A stretch of DNA of 64,000 nt, from contig NZ_AP024849.1 of NCBI RefSeq assembly GCF_019977655.1, positions 3,381,001 through 3,445,000 on the forward strand. The letters are read 5' to 3'. A model generated the notes under the pieces. The model was given only the letters and a program-made list of their open reading frames with translations, had not been told where the DNA came from and did not search any database. Source of the DNA: Clostridium gelidum (GTDB lineage Bacteria > Bacillota > Clostridia > Clostridiales > Clostridiaceae). The translations under genes were made by a program, and so were the position numbers. Positions 53,412 through 62,459 of this stretch are shown one piece after another. How positions within the stretch are numbered: the stretch's first letter is position 1; each line of letters opens with the position of its first letter.

Positions 53412-53765
53412 TTAAATTCTTTTTACATTTCTAGTAACAACAACATCCACACCAGTTCCCAAAACATTTTCTATTACAACATCTCCAATTTTAACTGGAG
53501 CACTCATTGCCACCTTATTAATTTCCTCCATGCACTTAAAATTAAGTCCCTTTGGAATTGGCTTATTTGTTTTTACAGATGCTACTGCTAATTCTCCATT
53601 ATTAACCTTAACTGTTGAAGTTATTACTCTCACTGGATTTGTAACTTCATTTATTCCATATTCTATACCTCTAGGACAACCATTACCAGTAACGTTTTTA
53701 GCTTCTGCATCTACTTTCAAATGACATCCCTTAGGGCAACATATACAAATTAATTCTTTTTCCAT
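53412..53765 (-). CDS. DUF1667 protein, partner of glycerol-3-phosphate dehydrogenase
   Basis: A 117-residue protein with the N-terminal cysteines CICCPKGCHLKV and GNGCPRG, typical of DUF1667, probably an iron-sulfur component. It always sits behind a GlpA-like dehydrogenase and an FAD/NAD(P) oxidoreductase in Clostridia, as here, so it likely forms a complex resembling GlpABC. The start is set 1 nt beyond the stop of the preceding gene. Function remains inference from context. Confidence 0.88.
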   Translation of the reverse strand: MEKELICICCPKGCHLKVDAEAKNVTGNGCPRGIEYGINEVTNPVRVITSTVKVNNGELAVASVKTNKPIPKGLNFKCMEEINKVAMSAPVKIGDVVIENVLGTGVDVVVTRNVKRI

Positions 53766-53766
53766 C

Positions 53767-55020
53767 TTATTCACCATCCTCTAATGATATTGTTATATCA
53801 CCTTTAACTTTATCTAATAACACCTTGCTTAAAACTACTTTTTCCATTTCTGATGGTGCTAAATGAGCTCTCTTAAATTTAGCTATAACTTCGTCACCAC
53901 TTCTTACAACTAATGCTTTATCATGATATATATTATTTACTCTCATAAATACAGTCAATTTATCAGGAACATCATCTACGTTAAGTCTTTGTGGAACTGT
54001 ATAATTTACATTTTGACCATTTATTATATTTACATATTTATCTTTCTTAAGTTCACCTTTGATATACTTTGCTACTGAAGAACCTGCATGTTTTGATTCT
54101 TGAGTTACAAAATCAACTAAATCATGAACATGAACTACATTACCACATGCAAATATTCCATCTACTGATGTTTCCATGCTTTCAGTGACAATTAAACCAT
54201 TAGTTCTTCTATCACTTTCAATTCCAGCATTAGATGATAATTCATTTTCAGGAATTAATCCAACAGATAATAATAATGTATCTACATCAAATTCCTTTTC
54301 AGTTCCTTTAATAGGTCTCTTATTTTCATCTACTTGTGCTATTACAACTTTTTCAAGTCTTTCTTTTCCAACTATATTTACTATTGTATGTGATAAATAT
54401 AATGGTATATCATAATCATTTAGACATTGAACTATATTTCTATTTAATCCATTTGAGTATGGACAAAGTTCAACAACGGCTTTAACTTTAGCACCTTCAA
54501 GAGTCATTCTTCTTGCCATTATAAGTCCAATATCTCCTGATCCAAGTATAATAACTTCCTTACCCGGCATATATCCTTCTACATTGATATATCTTTGAGC
54601 GGCACCTGCACTAAATACTCCTGCTGGTCTATCACCCGGTATGTTAATAGCGCCTCTAGTTCTTTCTCTACAACCCATTGCAAGAATTATAGCCTTAGCT
54701 TTAAGCTCCATATATCCTTCTTCTGTATTTATTGCATAAACTGTTTTGTCTTTTCCTATTTCTAAAACCATTGTATCAAGTTTAACTTCAACGTTAGTAT
54801 CTTCAATCATATCAATAAATCTACTAGCGTATTCAGGCCCCGTAAGTTCTTCTTTAAATGTATGAAGTCCAAAACCATTATGAATACATTGATTTAATAT
54901 TCCGCCTAGTTCCTTATCTCTTTCTAAAATTAATATCTTTTTTATTCCATTATTATATGCTTCATATGCTGCTGCAAGGCCAGCTGGCCCTCCACCTACT
55001 ACTATTAATTCATAACTCAT
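53767..55020 (-). CDS. FAD/NAD(P)-dependent oxidoreductase (glp operon)
   Basis: A 417-residue pyridine-nucleotide-disulfide-oxidoreductase-like flavoprotein. FAD site: VVGGGPAGLAAAYEA; NAD(P) site: VIILGSGDIGLIMARRM; second FAD motif: TSVDGIFACGNVVHVHDLVD. GCRERTRGAINIPGDRPAGV is typical of the GlpB-like group found with clostridial glpA. It should pass electrons from glycerol-3-phosphate oxidation to NAD or another carrier. Tightly between glpA (17 nt) and DUF1667. Confidence 0.9.
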   Translation of the reverse strand: MSYELIVVGGGPAGLAAAYEAYNNGIKKILILERDKELGGILNQCIHNGFGLHTFKEELTGPEYASRFIDMIEDTNVEVKLDTMVLEIGKDKTVYAINTEEGYMELKAKAIILAMGCRERTRGAINIPGDRPAGVFSAGAAQRYINVEGYMPGKEVIILGSGDIGLIMARRMTLEGAKVKAVVELCPYSNGLNRNIVQCLNDYDIPLYLSHTIVNIVGKERLEKVVIAQVDENKRPIKGTEKEFDVDTLLLSVGLIPENELSSNAGIESDRRTNGLIVTESMETSVDGIFACGNVVHVHDLVDFVTQESKHAGSSVAKYIKGELKKDKYVNIINGQNVNYTVPQRLNVDDVPDKLTVFMRVNNIYHDKALVVRSGDEVIAKFKRAHLAPSEMEKVVLSKVLLDKVKGDITISLEDGE

Positions 55021-55037
55021 AACTATCCCTCTTCCTT

Positions 55038-56465
55038 CTACTTCGATTTACCTGTTAGAATATAAGAATTATCTTTTTCTAAGACAACACTTTCAAGTGG
55101 AACATTATATTCCCTTGCAATTATCTCCTGAACTTTTGGTCCACAGAAGCCACCTTGGCATCTGCCCATTCCTGGTCTACATCTTCTCTTAACACCATCT
55201 AATGAAAGAACTTCAAAGCTTCTTTTTATTGCATCTACAATTTCACCTTCTGTTATGCTTTCACATCTGCATACCATTCTTCCATACTGAGGATTTTTCT
55301 TTATAACTTCAGCCTTTTCTTTTGCCTGTAACTCCATAAAATGAATTTGTTCTCTCTTTGCTATGAAATTTTCTTTCTTTTCTAATATACATCCTGCTTT
55401 ATGTAATATATCTACTACTCCCAATGCTATAGCTGGTGCTGAAGATAATCCTGGTGATTTCATTCCTGCTACATCAATAAATCCTTTAATTTCATCATTT
55501 TCTTCTATTATAAAGTCATCTGTATCTGAAACAGCGCGAAGACCAGCAAAATTTCTTATACCTTCTCTAAAATTAATCTTCTTAGTTGTACGCATTGAAG
55601 CTTCTCGTATTGCATCTAATCCATTTGCTAAAGTTCCTAAATCCTCTTTGTCTTCTATATCTCTAGCATCAGGTCCTACAAGTAAATTCCCATGAACTGT
55701 TGGAGTAACTAAAACCCCTTTCCCAAGCTTGGATGGACATTGGAATATTGTATGGCTAACCACTTTCCCTTGATTTTTATCCATTACATAATACTCACCA
55801 CTTCTTGGAAGTATCTTAAAACTTTCTGTGCAAATTAAATTATGGATCTTATCTGCATAAAGTCCAGCTGCATTTATAACAAATTTAGCTTCTACAACTC
55901 GTCCATCACTAGTTGCAATTTTGAAACTTTCATTTTTTTCAATTGAAACAACTTCTTTTTTTAATAGAATTTCTCCACCATTTAATACTCCATTTTCAAC
56001 TAAAGCAATTGTATATTCAAATGGTCCAACTATACCACCAGTTGGTGCATATAACGCTCCTTTAATTTCTTCATTAAGATTTGGTTCCAATTTTAAAACC
56101 TCGTCTTTACTTAAAACCTTTAAATTCTTTACTCCAAGCTTAGTCCCATTTTCATAAAGAGCTTTTACTGTATTCAAATCCTCTTCATCAAAAGCTATGA
56201 TTAATGATCCATTTCTTTTGAAAGGAACACTTAATTCTTTACATAACCCTTCAAACATTTCATTTCCGAGCACATTGTACTTCGCCGCAAGTGTACCTTC
56301 TTTAGGATCATACCCAGCATGAACTATTGCTGAATTAGCTTTACTAGACCCCATTGATACATCTCTTTCTTTCTCTAAAACAACTACTTTCAAATTGTAC
56401 TTTGTTAGTTCTCTAAAAATAGAACTTCCAACCACACCTGCTCCAATTATTGCTACATCATACAT
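55038..56465 (-). CDS. glpA: Glycerol-3-phosphate dehydrogenase, GlpA-like
   Basis: Oxidises glycerol-3-phosphate to dihydroxyacetone phosphate. N-terminal DAO flavin domain with IIGAGVVGSSIFRELT and SSKANSAIVHAGYDP. C-terminal BFD-like [2Fe-2S] domain with VCRCE and RRCRPGMGRCQGGFCGP cysteines. The 475-residue length fits the clostridial form. SD AAGGAGG lies 6 nt from the ATG. It has its own promoter and a terminator-bearing leader, so GlpP antitermination is likely. Confidence 0.92.
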   Translation of the reverse strand: MYDVAIIGAGVVGSSIFRELTKYNLKVVVLEKERDVSMGSSKANSAIVHAGYDPKEGTLAAKYNVLGNEMFEGLCKELSVPFKRNGSLIIAFDEEDLNTVKALYENGTKLGVKNLKVLSKDEVLKLEPNLNEEIKGALYAPTGGIVGPFEYTIALVENGVLNGGEILLKKEVVSIEKNESFKIATSDGRVVEAKFVINAAGLYADKIHNLICTESFKILPRSGEYYVMDKNQGKVVSHTIFQCPSKLGKGVLVTPTVHGNLLVGPDARDIEDKEDLGTLANGLDAIREASMRTTKKINFREGIRNFAGLRAVSDTDDFIIEENDEIKGFIDVAGMKSPGLSSAPAIALGVVDILHKAGCILEKKENFIAKREQIHFMELQAKEKAEVIKKNPQYGRMVCRCESITEGEIVDAIKRSFEVLSLDGVKRRCRPGMGRCQGGFCGPKVQEIIAREYNVPLESVVLEKDNSYILTGKSK

Positions 56466-56487
56466 GTTACATCCTCCTTATTTGCAC

Positions 56488-56625
56488 AAAAAAAGCCAAG
56501 CTAAAAACATGGTGATAATTCACCATAGTTTTTATGCTTGACTCTAAATTCTCTAAGCACTTTATATTCAATTTATATTTATAGTATACCTTACAAACGT
56601 ATACTTGTCCAGTACTTATTACTAT
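56488..56625 (-). promoter_or_regulatory. Promoter and attenuator leader of glpA, with UAGAGAA motif
   Basis: Promoter TGGACA (56606-56611) and TATACT (56583-56588), 17-bp spacing. The leader reads CTTAGAGAATTTAGAG and then a long hairpin (CAAGCATAAAAACTATGGTGA and complement, about 56490-56542) followed by TTTTTTT, a full terminator ending 12 nt before the glpA SD. The UAGAGAA motif is shared with the leaders of glpK and glpF, and so it is the likely GlpP target. Confidence 0.7.
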
Positions 56626-56644
56626 TTTTACAGTATCTTAGTAT

Positions 56645-58144
56645 TTACTCCTCTTCCCAACCTTTTGCTCTTTCTACTGCTTTTTTCCAACCTTTATATA
56701 ATTTTTCCTTCTTAGCTTCATCTAAATTTGGTGTATAAGCTTGGCTTACAGACCACGCCTTAGCAATCTCTTCTTTTGACTCCCAGAAGCCTACAGCTAG
56801 TCCCGCTAAATATGCAGCACCAAGAGCTGTTGTTTCAGTTATTATAGGTCTTATAACTTCTGTTCCTGTAATGTCTGCTTGGAATTGCATTAATAGATTA
56901 TTTCTACTAGCTCCACCATCAACTCTAATACTTTTAAGTTTACAACCTGAATCTTCTTGCATTGCATCTATAAGATCTTTTGATTGATATGCAATAGATT
57001 CAAGTGCTGCTCTAATTATATGATTACTATTAGCACCTCTTGTTAAACCGAAGATAGCTCCTCTCGCATACATATCCCAGTATGGAGCACCAAGTCCAGT
57101 AAATGCAGGAACAACATATACGCCACCATTATCCTTTACCTTACTCGCAAAATACTCTGTATCCGCTGCATCAGTAACTAATTTAAGTTCATCTCTAATC
57201 CATTGAATAACAGCACCACCAACAAATACTGAACCTTCTAATGCATATTGAACTTTATTGTCTATTCCAATTGCAATAGTTGTTAATAATCCATTTTTAC
57301 TTTGAATCATTTTTTCTCCTGTATTCATAAGTAAGAAACAGCCTGTTCCATAAGTATTTTTTACACTACCAGCTTCAAAGCAAGTTTGTCCAAATAATGC
57401 ACATTGTTGATCTCCTGCCATACCTGCTATTGGAACTCTAACGCCACCTGTACCACCAAGATTGGTATATCCATAAACTTCAGATGAATTTTTCACTTCT
57501 GGTAACATTGACTTTGGAATATTAAGTTTTTCTAGTATTCTTTCATCCCATTTTAATTCTTTTATATTATAAAGCATTGTTCTAGATGCATTTGTATAAT
57601 CAGTTACATGTACCTTACCATTTGTAAGTTTCCATACTAACCAGGTATCTACTGTACCAAATACTAATTCACCTTTTTCTGCTCTTTCACGTGCACCTTC
57701 AACATTATCTAAAATCCATTTTATTTTAGTTCCTGAAAAATATGCATCCAATAGTAAGCCTGTATTCTCTCTTACGTAATCGTTAAATTTTATATCTTTT
57801 TTAAGTTCTTCTACTATAGCTGCTGTTCTTCTGCATTGCCATACTATGGCATTATATACAGGTTCTCCAGTATTTCTATCCCAAACTATTGTTGTTTCTC
57901 TTTGGTTAGTAATACCTATAGCTGCTATTTCTTCTTGAGTTATATTAGTTTTTGCCATTACTTCTTGCAAAACTCCATATTGGCTTGCCCATATTTCTAA
58001 CGGATTATGTTCAACCCATCCTGCATTAGGATAAATTTGAGTAAATTCCTTTTGACTTACATCTAATATGTTTTGTTCCTTATCAAAAATTATTGCCCTT
58101 GAACTTGTTGTTCCTTGATCTAAAGCTATTATATATTTTTTCAT
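56645..58144 (-). CDS. glpK: Glycerol kinase
   Basis: Phosphorylates glycerol. ALDQGTTSSRAIIFD (ATP loop), GITNQRETTIVWDRNTG, DSGCKLKSIRVDGGASRNNLLMQFQAD and GMAGDQQCALFGQ are diagnostic; length 499 residues from the ATG at 58142-58144, behind AGAGGTG. The region before VPIAGMAGDQQ reads YTNLGGTGGVR, without the His that HPr phosphorylates in Enterococcus and Bacillus GlpK, so PTS-dependent activation seems absent. Confidence 0.96.
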   Translation of the reverse strand: MKKYIIALDQGTTSSRAIIFDKEQNILDVSQKEFTQIYPNAGWVEHNPLEIWASQYGVLQEVMAKTNITQEEIAAIGITNQRETTIVWDRNTGEPVYNAIVWQCRRTAAIVEELKKDIKFNDYVRENTGLLLDAYFSGTKIKWILDNVEGARERAEKGELVFGTVDTWLVWKLTNGKVHVTDYTNASRTMLYNIKELKWDERILEKLNIPKSMLPEVKNSSEVYGYTNLGGTGGVRVPIAGMAGDQQCALFGQTCFEAGSVKNTYGTGCFLLMNTGEKMIQSKNGLLTTIAIGIDNKVQYALEGSVFVGGAVIQWIRDELKLVTDAADTEYFASKVKDNGGVYVVPAFTGLGAPYWDMYARGAIFGLTRGANSNHIIRAALESIAYQSKDLIDAMQEDSGCKLKSIRVDGGASRNNLLMQFQADITGTEVIRPIITETTALGAAYLAGLAVGFWESKEEIAKAWSVSQAYTPNLDEAKKEKLYKGWKKAVERAKGWEEE

Positions 58145-58305
58145 ACTGTACACCTCTTTCTTAATTTATGCCATTTTAACATTTAATACATTAATATTTC
58201 ATTTGAAAATAATACTCTTATAGATACTTATACAAATTAATTTTGGATAACGAATTTATCTCAAAAATATTAATTTTTGTATATATTTTAGTAATTTTGG
58301 CCACA

Positions 58306-58452
58306 ATTATAGCCACATAAAACACTGCCCATACCTTAAACAATAATATACATACATTGCGCTTAGTATAAGTTTTAAATTCACTTAGTACTCATAAAGT
58401 TTTCCTAAGTAAATTTAGTTTTATGTGGCTCTATTCTCTAATTCTCTATAGC
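58306..58452 (-). promoter_or_regulatory. Leader of glpK, probable GlpP target (element A)
   Basis: The leader begins TAGGCTATAGAGAATTAGAG, whose first bases are the glpP stop codon. It then shows AGCCACATAAAAC (58311-58323, complement strand) pairing with 58418-58430, and an inner stem CTAAGTAAATTT/AAATTCACTTAG (58405-58416/58378-58389). It is highly similar to the glpF leader at about 60040-60187. No T-run follows, so control may be by mRNA stability or translation rather than termination. Confidence 0.65.
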
Positions 58453-59010
58453 CTACATATCCCAAATTTCTTTTTTAGTTGTAGATATACATGTTGCCCC
58501 TGAACTCAATGCTTGCATTACCTCTTCCTTCGTTTCAATAAGTCCCCCAGCAACTACTGGTTTATTGGAATACTTTGAAATTATTCCAAGTACCTTTGGA
58601 ATTATCCCCGGTAACACTTCTATTGCATCGCATTCTGATATCATGTGGTTTTTAACAGTATTTAATGAAAGTGTGTCAAAAATAAAAACTCTTTGAACTG
58701 CTACTAAATTATATTTTTTAGCAAGTTTGACAACTTGAGGTTTTGTACTAATTATACCATCAAATCTAGTTTCTTCTTTTATAAATCTTATAACCACTTC
58801 CTTGTTTGTGAAACCTTCAACTAAGTCTATATGAATTATTCCCATTTTATTGTTAGATGCAATAATTTCACTTGTTTTTTTGATATTCATCACATCTCCA
58901 AATAAAACAAATATTATTTGTGCAGATGAATTTACTGCTAGTTCTAATTGTTCTTCATTCTTTACTGCGGCTATAATTGGATTTTCTTCTAATAACTCTT
59001 TAATATTCAT
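58453..59010 (-). CDS. glpP: Glycerol-3-phosphate-responsive antiterminator GlpP
   Basis: RNA-binding antiterminator that acts on glp mRNA leaders when glycerol-3-phosphate is present. MNIKELLEENPIIAAVKNEEQLELA, HIDLVEGFTNKEVVIRFI, DGIISTKPQVVKLAKK and EVLPGIIPKVLGIIS are family hallmarks. The longest frame starts inside the promoter (TTGACA at 59068-59073), so I use the ATG behind AGGAG at 59008-59010, giving 185 residues. Target leaders with a common motif lie before glpK, glpF and glpA. Confidence 0.94.
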   Translation of the reverse strand: MNIKELLEENPIIAAVKNEEQLELAVNSSAQIIFVLFGDVMNIKKTSEIIASNNKMGIIHIDLVEGFTNKEVVIRFIKEETRFDGIISTKPQVVKLAKKYNLVAVQRVFIFDTLSLNTVKNHMISECDAIEVLPGIIPKVLGIISKYSNKPVVAGGLIETKEEVMQALSSGATCISTTKKEIWDM

Positions 59011-59044
59011 GCATACTCCTATGTAACTGTTTTCTTTTTTTCTC

Positions 59045-59073
59045 AGTATTACATATTTATCTTTTAGTGTCAA
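59045..59073 (-). promoter_or_regulatory. glpP promoter
   Basis: TTGACA (59068-59073) and TAATAC (59046-59051) with 16 bp between them on the minus strand, about 50 nt before the SD. The spacer end (AAATATG) and the -10 region resemble those of the glpF promoter. Confidence 0.65.
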
Positions 59074-59167
59074 CTTTAATTTTTAATTGATTAAATATTT
59101 TAATTACTATTTCTTATATTTTGGATTTAACTTTTATATTATTAAGTTTACACTATTATTTTATTTA

Positions 59168-59872
59168 CTATGAAAACATTGTGAAACATACTGCCCCTAA
59201 AACAGCTCCTATGATTGGTGCAATAACTGGAATCCATGCATATCCCCAATCTGAATCTCCCTTATTTGGTATAGGCAATATTGCATGTGCAATTCTTGGA
59301 GCTAAATCTCTAGCTGGATTAATTGCATATCCTGTTGTTCCACCTAAACTTAAACCAATTGCCCAAATTAATAACCCTACAAATAATGTACCCATTCCAT
59401 TAGTTAAATTCTGAGCTCCCATTCCTAAAATTCCAAAGACCAATACAAATGTTCCTATAACCTCACATATAAAGTTAATTGTTGTATTTCTTACAGCTGG
59501 ACCTGTGCAAAATACTGCAAGCTTGTCCCCTTTATTATCAGTAGATTTAAATTGATCATAATTGAAAATGAATACTAAAACTGCTCCTAGAAATGCTCCT
59601 AAAAATTGTCCTGCGAAATATATTGGAACTTGACTCCAAGCTACCTTTCCTATAACTGCAAGTGCAATTGTTAATGCTGGATTAAAATGAGCTCCACTAT
59701 AACTTCCAAAAATGAGAGCTGGAATTGCTACTGCCAAAGCCCATCCCGTTGTGATTACAATCCATCCTGATCCGTTCCCCTTTGAATTCTTCAAGACAAC
59801 GTTCGCAACAACACCATCACCTAAAAGAATAAGTATTAAAGTACCAACTAGTTCTGCAAAAAATATTGTCAT
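59168..59872 (-). CDS. glpF: Glycerol uptake facilitator GlpF
   Basis: Aquaglyceroporin with six hydrophobic helices in 234 residues. Both pore motifs are present: SGAHFNPALT (NPA) and YAINPARDLAPR (NPARD, the Asp typical of glycerol channels). The start at 59870-59872 follows AAGGGG. It is the first gene of the glycerol set and has its own promoter and leader. Confidence 0.95.
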   Translation of the reverse strand: MTIFFAELVGTLILILLGDGVVANVVLKNSKGNGSGWIVITTGWALAVAIPALIFGSYSGAHFNPALTIALAVIGKVAWSQVPIYFAGQFLGAFLGAVLVFIFNYDQFKSTDNKGDKLAVFCTGPAVRNTTINFICEVIGTFVLVFGILGMGAQNLTNGMGTLFVGLLIWAIGLSLGGTTGYAINPARDLAPRIAHAILPIPNKGDSDWGYAWIPVIAPIIGAVLGAVCFTMFS

Positions 59873-59999
59873 AATATTATCCCCTTTCAAACTTTACAAT
59901 ATTGATTCATTTTCTAACTTATTTAATATAATTAAATAAGTTTTTAAGCAATTTTCACCCACTTTCTAAATTTATTCTCTTAATGTTAATTTTCCTTAG

Positions 60000-60269
60000 A
60001 AAACATTACACTGCAAGCTTATACCTTAAATTTGGCCATAATAATAGCCACATAAAACTTCTTTATATTTAATCAATATATTCCTTATAGTGATTAAAAT
60101 ATAAGATTCAAATTTACTTAGTAATAATAAATTACCATAAGTAAATTTAGTTTTATGTGGCTCTATTCTCTATTTCTCTACAGCCTACATTTTTAAATTT
60201 TATTTCTCATTTCCAGTGTAAATGTTTTCTTGTTGTTTTTAGTATCACATATTTGTCGAATATAGTCAA
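60000..60269 (-). promoter_or_regulatory. Promoter and leader of glpF, probable GlpP target (element B)
   Basis: Promoter TTGACT (60264-60269)/TGATAC (60242-60247), 16-bp spacing. The leader has ATGTAGGCTGTAGAGAAATA then GAGAATAGAGCC, and AGCCACATAAAAC with its distant complement GTTTTATGTGGCT, plus an inner AAATTTACTTA/TAAGTAAATTT stem. This is nearly the same architecture as the glpK leader, with a diverged apical loop. The distance from the predicted transcription start to the ATG is about 360 nt. Confidence 0.65.
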
Positions 60270-60498
60270 GTTATGTTAATAATATAACAATTCAAAGTTA
60301 ATAAATTTTATCTAGTTAATTTTCTTTTAATTAAGAATTTATAATGTCTTAATGGTAATTACTTAGTTAATACTTTATTATATTTTTCATTTAAATAAAA
60401 TATTAATAAGCATACTTTGTTAATATTTTATTTAATGTATATAAAATTACTTATATTACCTTATTTATATATATTAGAGAATTTCAACTTAATCTTTT

Positions 60499-60588
60499 TC
60501 AATTAAATCCCTTAGATATTATTGCTCTAGTCATTTCTTTAATTACAGGATTACCATTAAATCTTTCCTCAATAATCTCATAAATCAT
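60499..60588 (-). pseudogene. Short remnant of a small conserved protein
   Basis: A 29-residue frame, MIYEIIEERFNGNPVIKEMT then RAIISKGFN, follows an upstream piece (LAGKIKN, with an SD AAAAAGGGG) in a different frame. Together they resemble the N-terminus of a small clostridial protein with NPVI-type sequence, broken by a frameshift and cut short. Low confidence; the surrounding 60270-60685 holds nothing else. Confidence 0.3.
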
Positions 60589-60685
60589 TTTTTATTTTAC
60601 CAGCCAAAACAATCACCCCTTTTTAACAACTCAAAGCCTCATTTAGAGTCACACCTTTACCAATGTTTAATTTTTATTCCAACAT

Positions 60686-60722
60686 AAAACACCATCCTTT
60701 TATTACAAAAGATGGTGTTTCC
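60686..60722 (-). terminator. Terminator after hom
   Basis: AAACACCATCTTTTGTAATA and AAAGGATGGTGTTTT form a hairpin with a short T-run on the minus strand, 50 nt past the hom stop. Confidence 0.8.
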
Positions 60723-60772
60723 TATAATATATATACATAATTACACGTGTAGATAAATCTAAACTATGTACT

Positions 60773-62068
60773 TTATTTAAAATCTTCTATTCTTATTATA
60801 TTATCTATTTTGTCAACTGATTTTAAATTAGTAATTTCTTTAATTGCACTGTTTACTTGAGCTTCATTTGTTCTATGAGTAACTAATACAATTGTTACTT
60901 GACCCTCTTCTTCATCGCCCTTTTGTATAACTGAACGAATGCTTACATTGTGTCTTCCAAGTATTGCTGTTATTTCTCCTAGAACTCCTGATTCATCTAA
61001 TACTGTAGCTCTGATGTAGAATTTACTTTCAACATCACCCATATCTAAAATTTCTCTTTTCCATAGGTTGTTCTTTACTACTGGATTAGGATTTTCTGTA
61101 TCAACATTACTTCTTACTATAGAAACAATATCACTTACTACAGCACTACCTGTTGGAAGATCTCCTGCTCCTCTTCCATAAAACATTACATCTCCAACTG
61201 CATTTCCTTTTATAAATACTGCATTATATGAATCATAAACATTTGCAAGTGGATGTTTCTTAGGAATCATTGTAGGATGAACTCTAAGTTCTATCTTACC
61301 ATTAATTTCTTTTGCAATTGCAAGTAATTTAATTCCCATTTTAAATTCTTTAGCATACTTCATATCAACTGCTTCAATTTTAGTTATACCTTCTCTATAT
61401 ACATTTTTCACATCTATTTTTGATCCAAAAGCTAATGATGCAAGTATTGCTAATTTATATTGAGCATCAAAGCCTTCAATATCTGATGTAGGATCAGCTT
61501 CTGCATAACCCTTTTCTTGAGCTTCCTTTAAAGCATCTGAAAAATCAGCATCTTCAAGTTCCATTTTACCTAAAATATAATTAGTTGTACCATTTACGAT
61601 ACCATAAAGAGTTTCTATTTTATTAGCAGTAAGACTTTCATCTATTCCCTTTATAATTGGAATTCCTCCAGCTACACTTGCTTCATAATTAAACATTATT
61701 CCCTTTTCATCAGCCTTTTCAAAAAGCTCATCGCCACCAGTTGCAAGCAACATTTTATTTGCAGTTACTATATGCTTTTTCTTATCCATACATTTAATCA
61801 TATAGTCTCTAGCTGGCTCAATTCCTCCCATAACTTCAACAACAATTTTAATAGTATCATCGTTTAAAATATCATTAAAATCTGTAGTTATAAGTTCATC
61901 TGGAATTTCTACACCTCTTGGCTTATTCCTATCTCTTACAAGAACCTTTGCCACTTCTACTTCATATCCGCATCTCTTCATAATTTCTTCTTTATTGGAA
62001 TTTAAAATCATCCAAACACCACGACCAACATTCCCCAATCCTAGTAGTGCTATTTTTACTTTTTTCAT
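60773..62068 (-). CDS. hom: Homoserine dehydrogenase
   Basis: Reduces aspartate semialdehyde to homoserine, for threonine and methionine. NAD(P) motif LGLGNVGRGVW, catalytic domain with NGTTNYILGKM and EAQEKGYAEADPTSDIEGFDAQYKLAILA, and a C-terminal ACT domain (YIRATVLDESGVLGEITAILG) for end-product feedback. The 431-residue length is typical of the monofunctional Gram-positive enzyme. SD AAGGGGGG. It is monocistronic; thrB and thrC are not nearby. Confidence 0.96.
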   Translation of the reverse strand: MKKVKIALLGLGNVGRGVWMILNSNKEEIMKRCGYEVEVAKVLVRDRNKPRGVEIPDELITTDFNDILNDDTIKIVVEVMGGIEPARDYMIKCMDKKKHIVTANKMLLATGGDELFEKADEKGIMFNYEASVAGGIPIIKGIDESLTANKIETLYGIVNGTTNYILGKMELEDADFSDALKEAQEKGYAEADPTSDIEGFDAQYKLAILASLAFGSKIDVKNVYREGITKIEAVDMKYAKEFKMGIKLLAIAKEINGKIELRVHPTMIPKKHPLANVYDSYNAVFIKGNAVGDVMFYGRGAGDLPTGSAVVSDIVSIVRSNVDTENPNPVVKNNLWKREILDMGDVESKFYIRATVLDESGVLGEITAILGRHNVSIRSVIQKGDEEEGQVTIVLVTHRTNEAQVNSAIKEITNLKSVDKIDNIIRIEDFK

Positions 62069-62378
62069 CTTATGCCCCCCTTAAGTTACAACTATTATAA
62101 ATAATAGTATACTTTCTAAGTATAATTGTTATCTTAATTTTTGGCTATATGTTTTTATTTAATATTTGAAAAAATAAATCATCTTCAAATAATTTTGAAG
62201 ATGATTTTATAAATTTTGTTATGCCACCTTTTATATGTTATTCATGCTTTATCCCATTATTCAATATAACGTTAATTTTTTAGGTAAAGTTTTCTCACTA
62301 TGGCTGAATTTAGTTGTACTTATACATATAAGGAACACTCAATACCTATAATGGGTGTATTTTCCAGATATTAAGTTG
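62069..62378. other. Intergenic region with a terminator
   Basis: Between hom and the tiny 62379 frame. AAATCATCTTCAAAATTATT and TGAAGATGATTTATTTTTT (62170-62206, minus strand) form a terminator hairpin, likely ending a short leftward transcript from about 62470. Otherwise no gene or repeat is visible. Confidence 0.55.
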
Positions 62379-62459
62379 TCACCATTTCTTATGTGCTCCA
62401 TGAAAGAACCATAATATAATAAATACTATAAAACTATATCCTAAAATTAATTTTACCAT
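62379..62459 (-). CDS. Putative 26-residue membrane peptide
   Basis: MVKLILGYSFIVFIILWFFH then GAHKKW: one hydrophobic helix with a basic tail. It has an AAAGGA-type SD 12 nt upstream and a terminator at 62170-62206 downstream. An in-frame GTG four codons earlier could also serve. Small hydrophobic peptides of this shape include toxin-like and regulatory proteins, but a chance frame cannot be excluded. Confidence 0.35.
   Translation of the reverse strand: MVKLILGYSFIVFIILWFFHGAHKKW

Noticed and set aside
59011..59073. N-terminal extension of GlpP (MTLKDKYVI...)
   Set aside because: Those codons coincide with the TTGACA and TAATAC promoter elements, so they cannot be translated from this transcript; the ATG behind AGGAG fits the family start.
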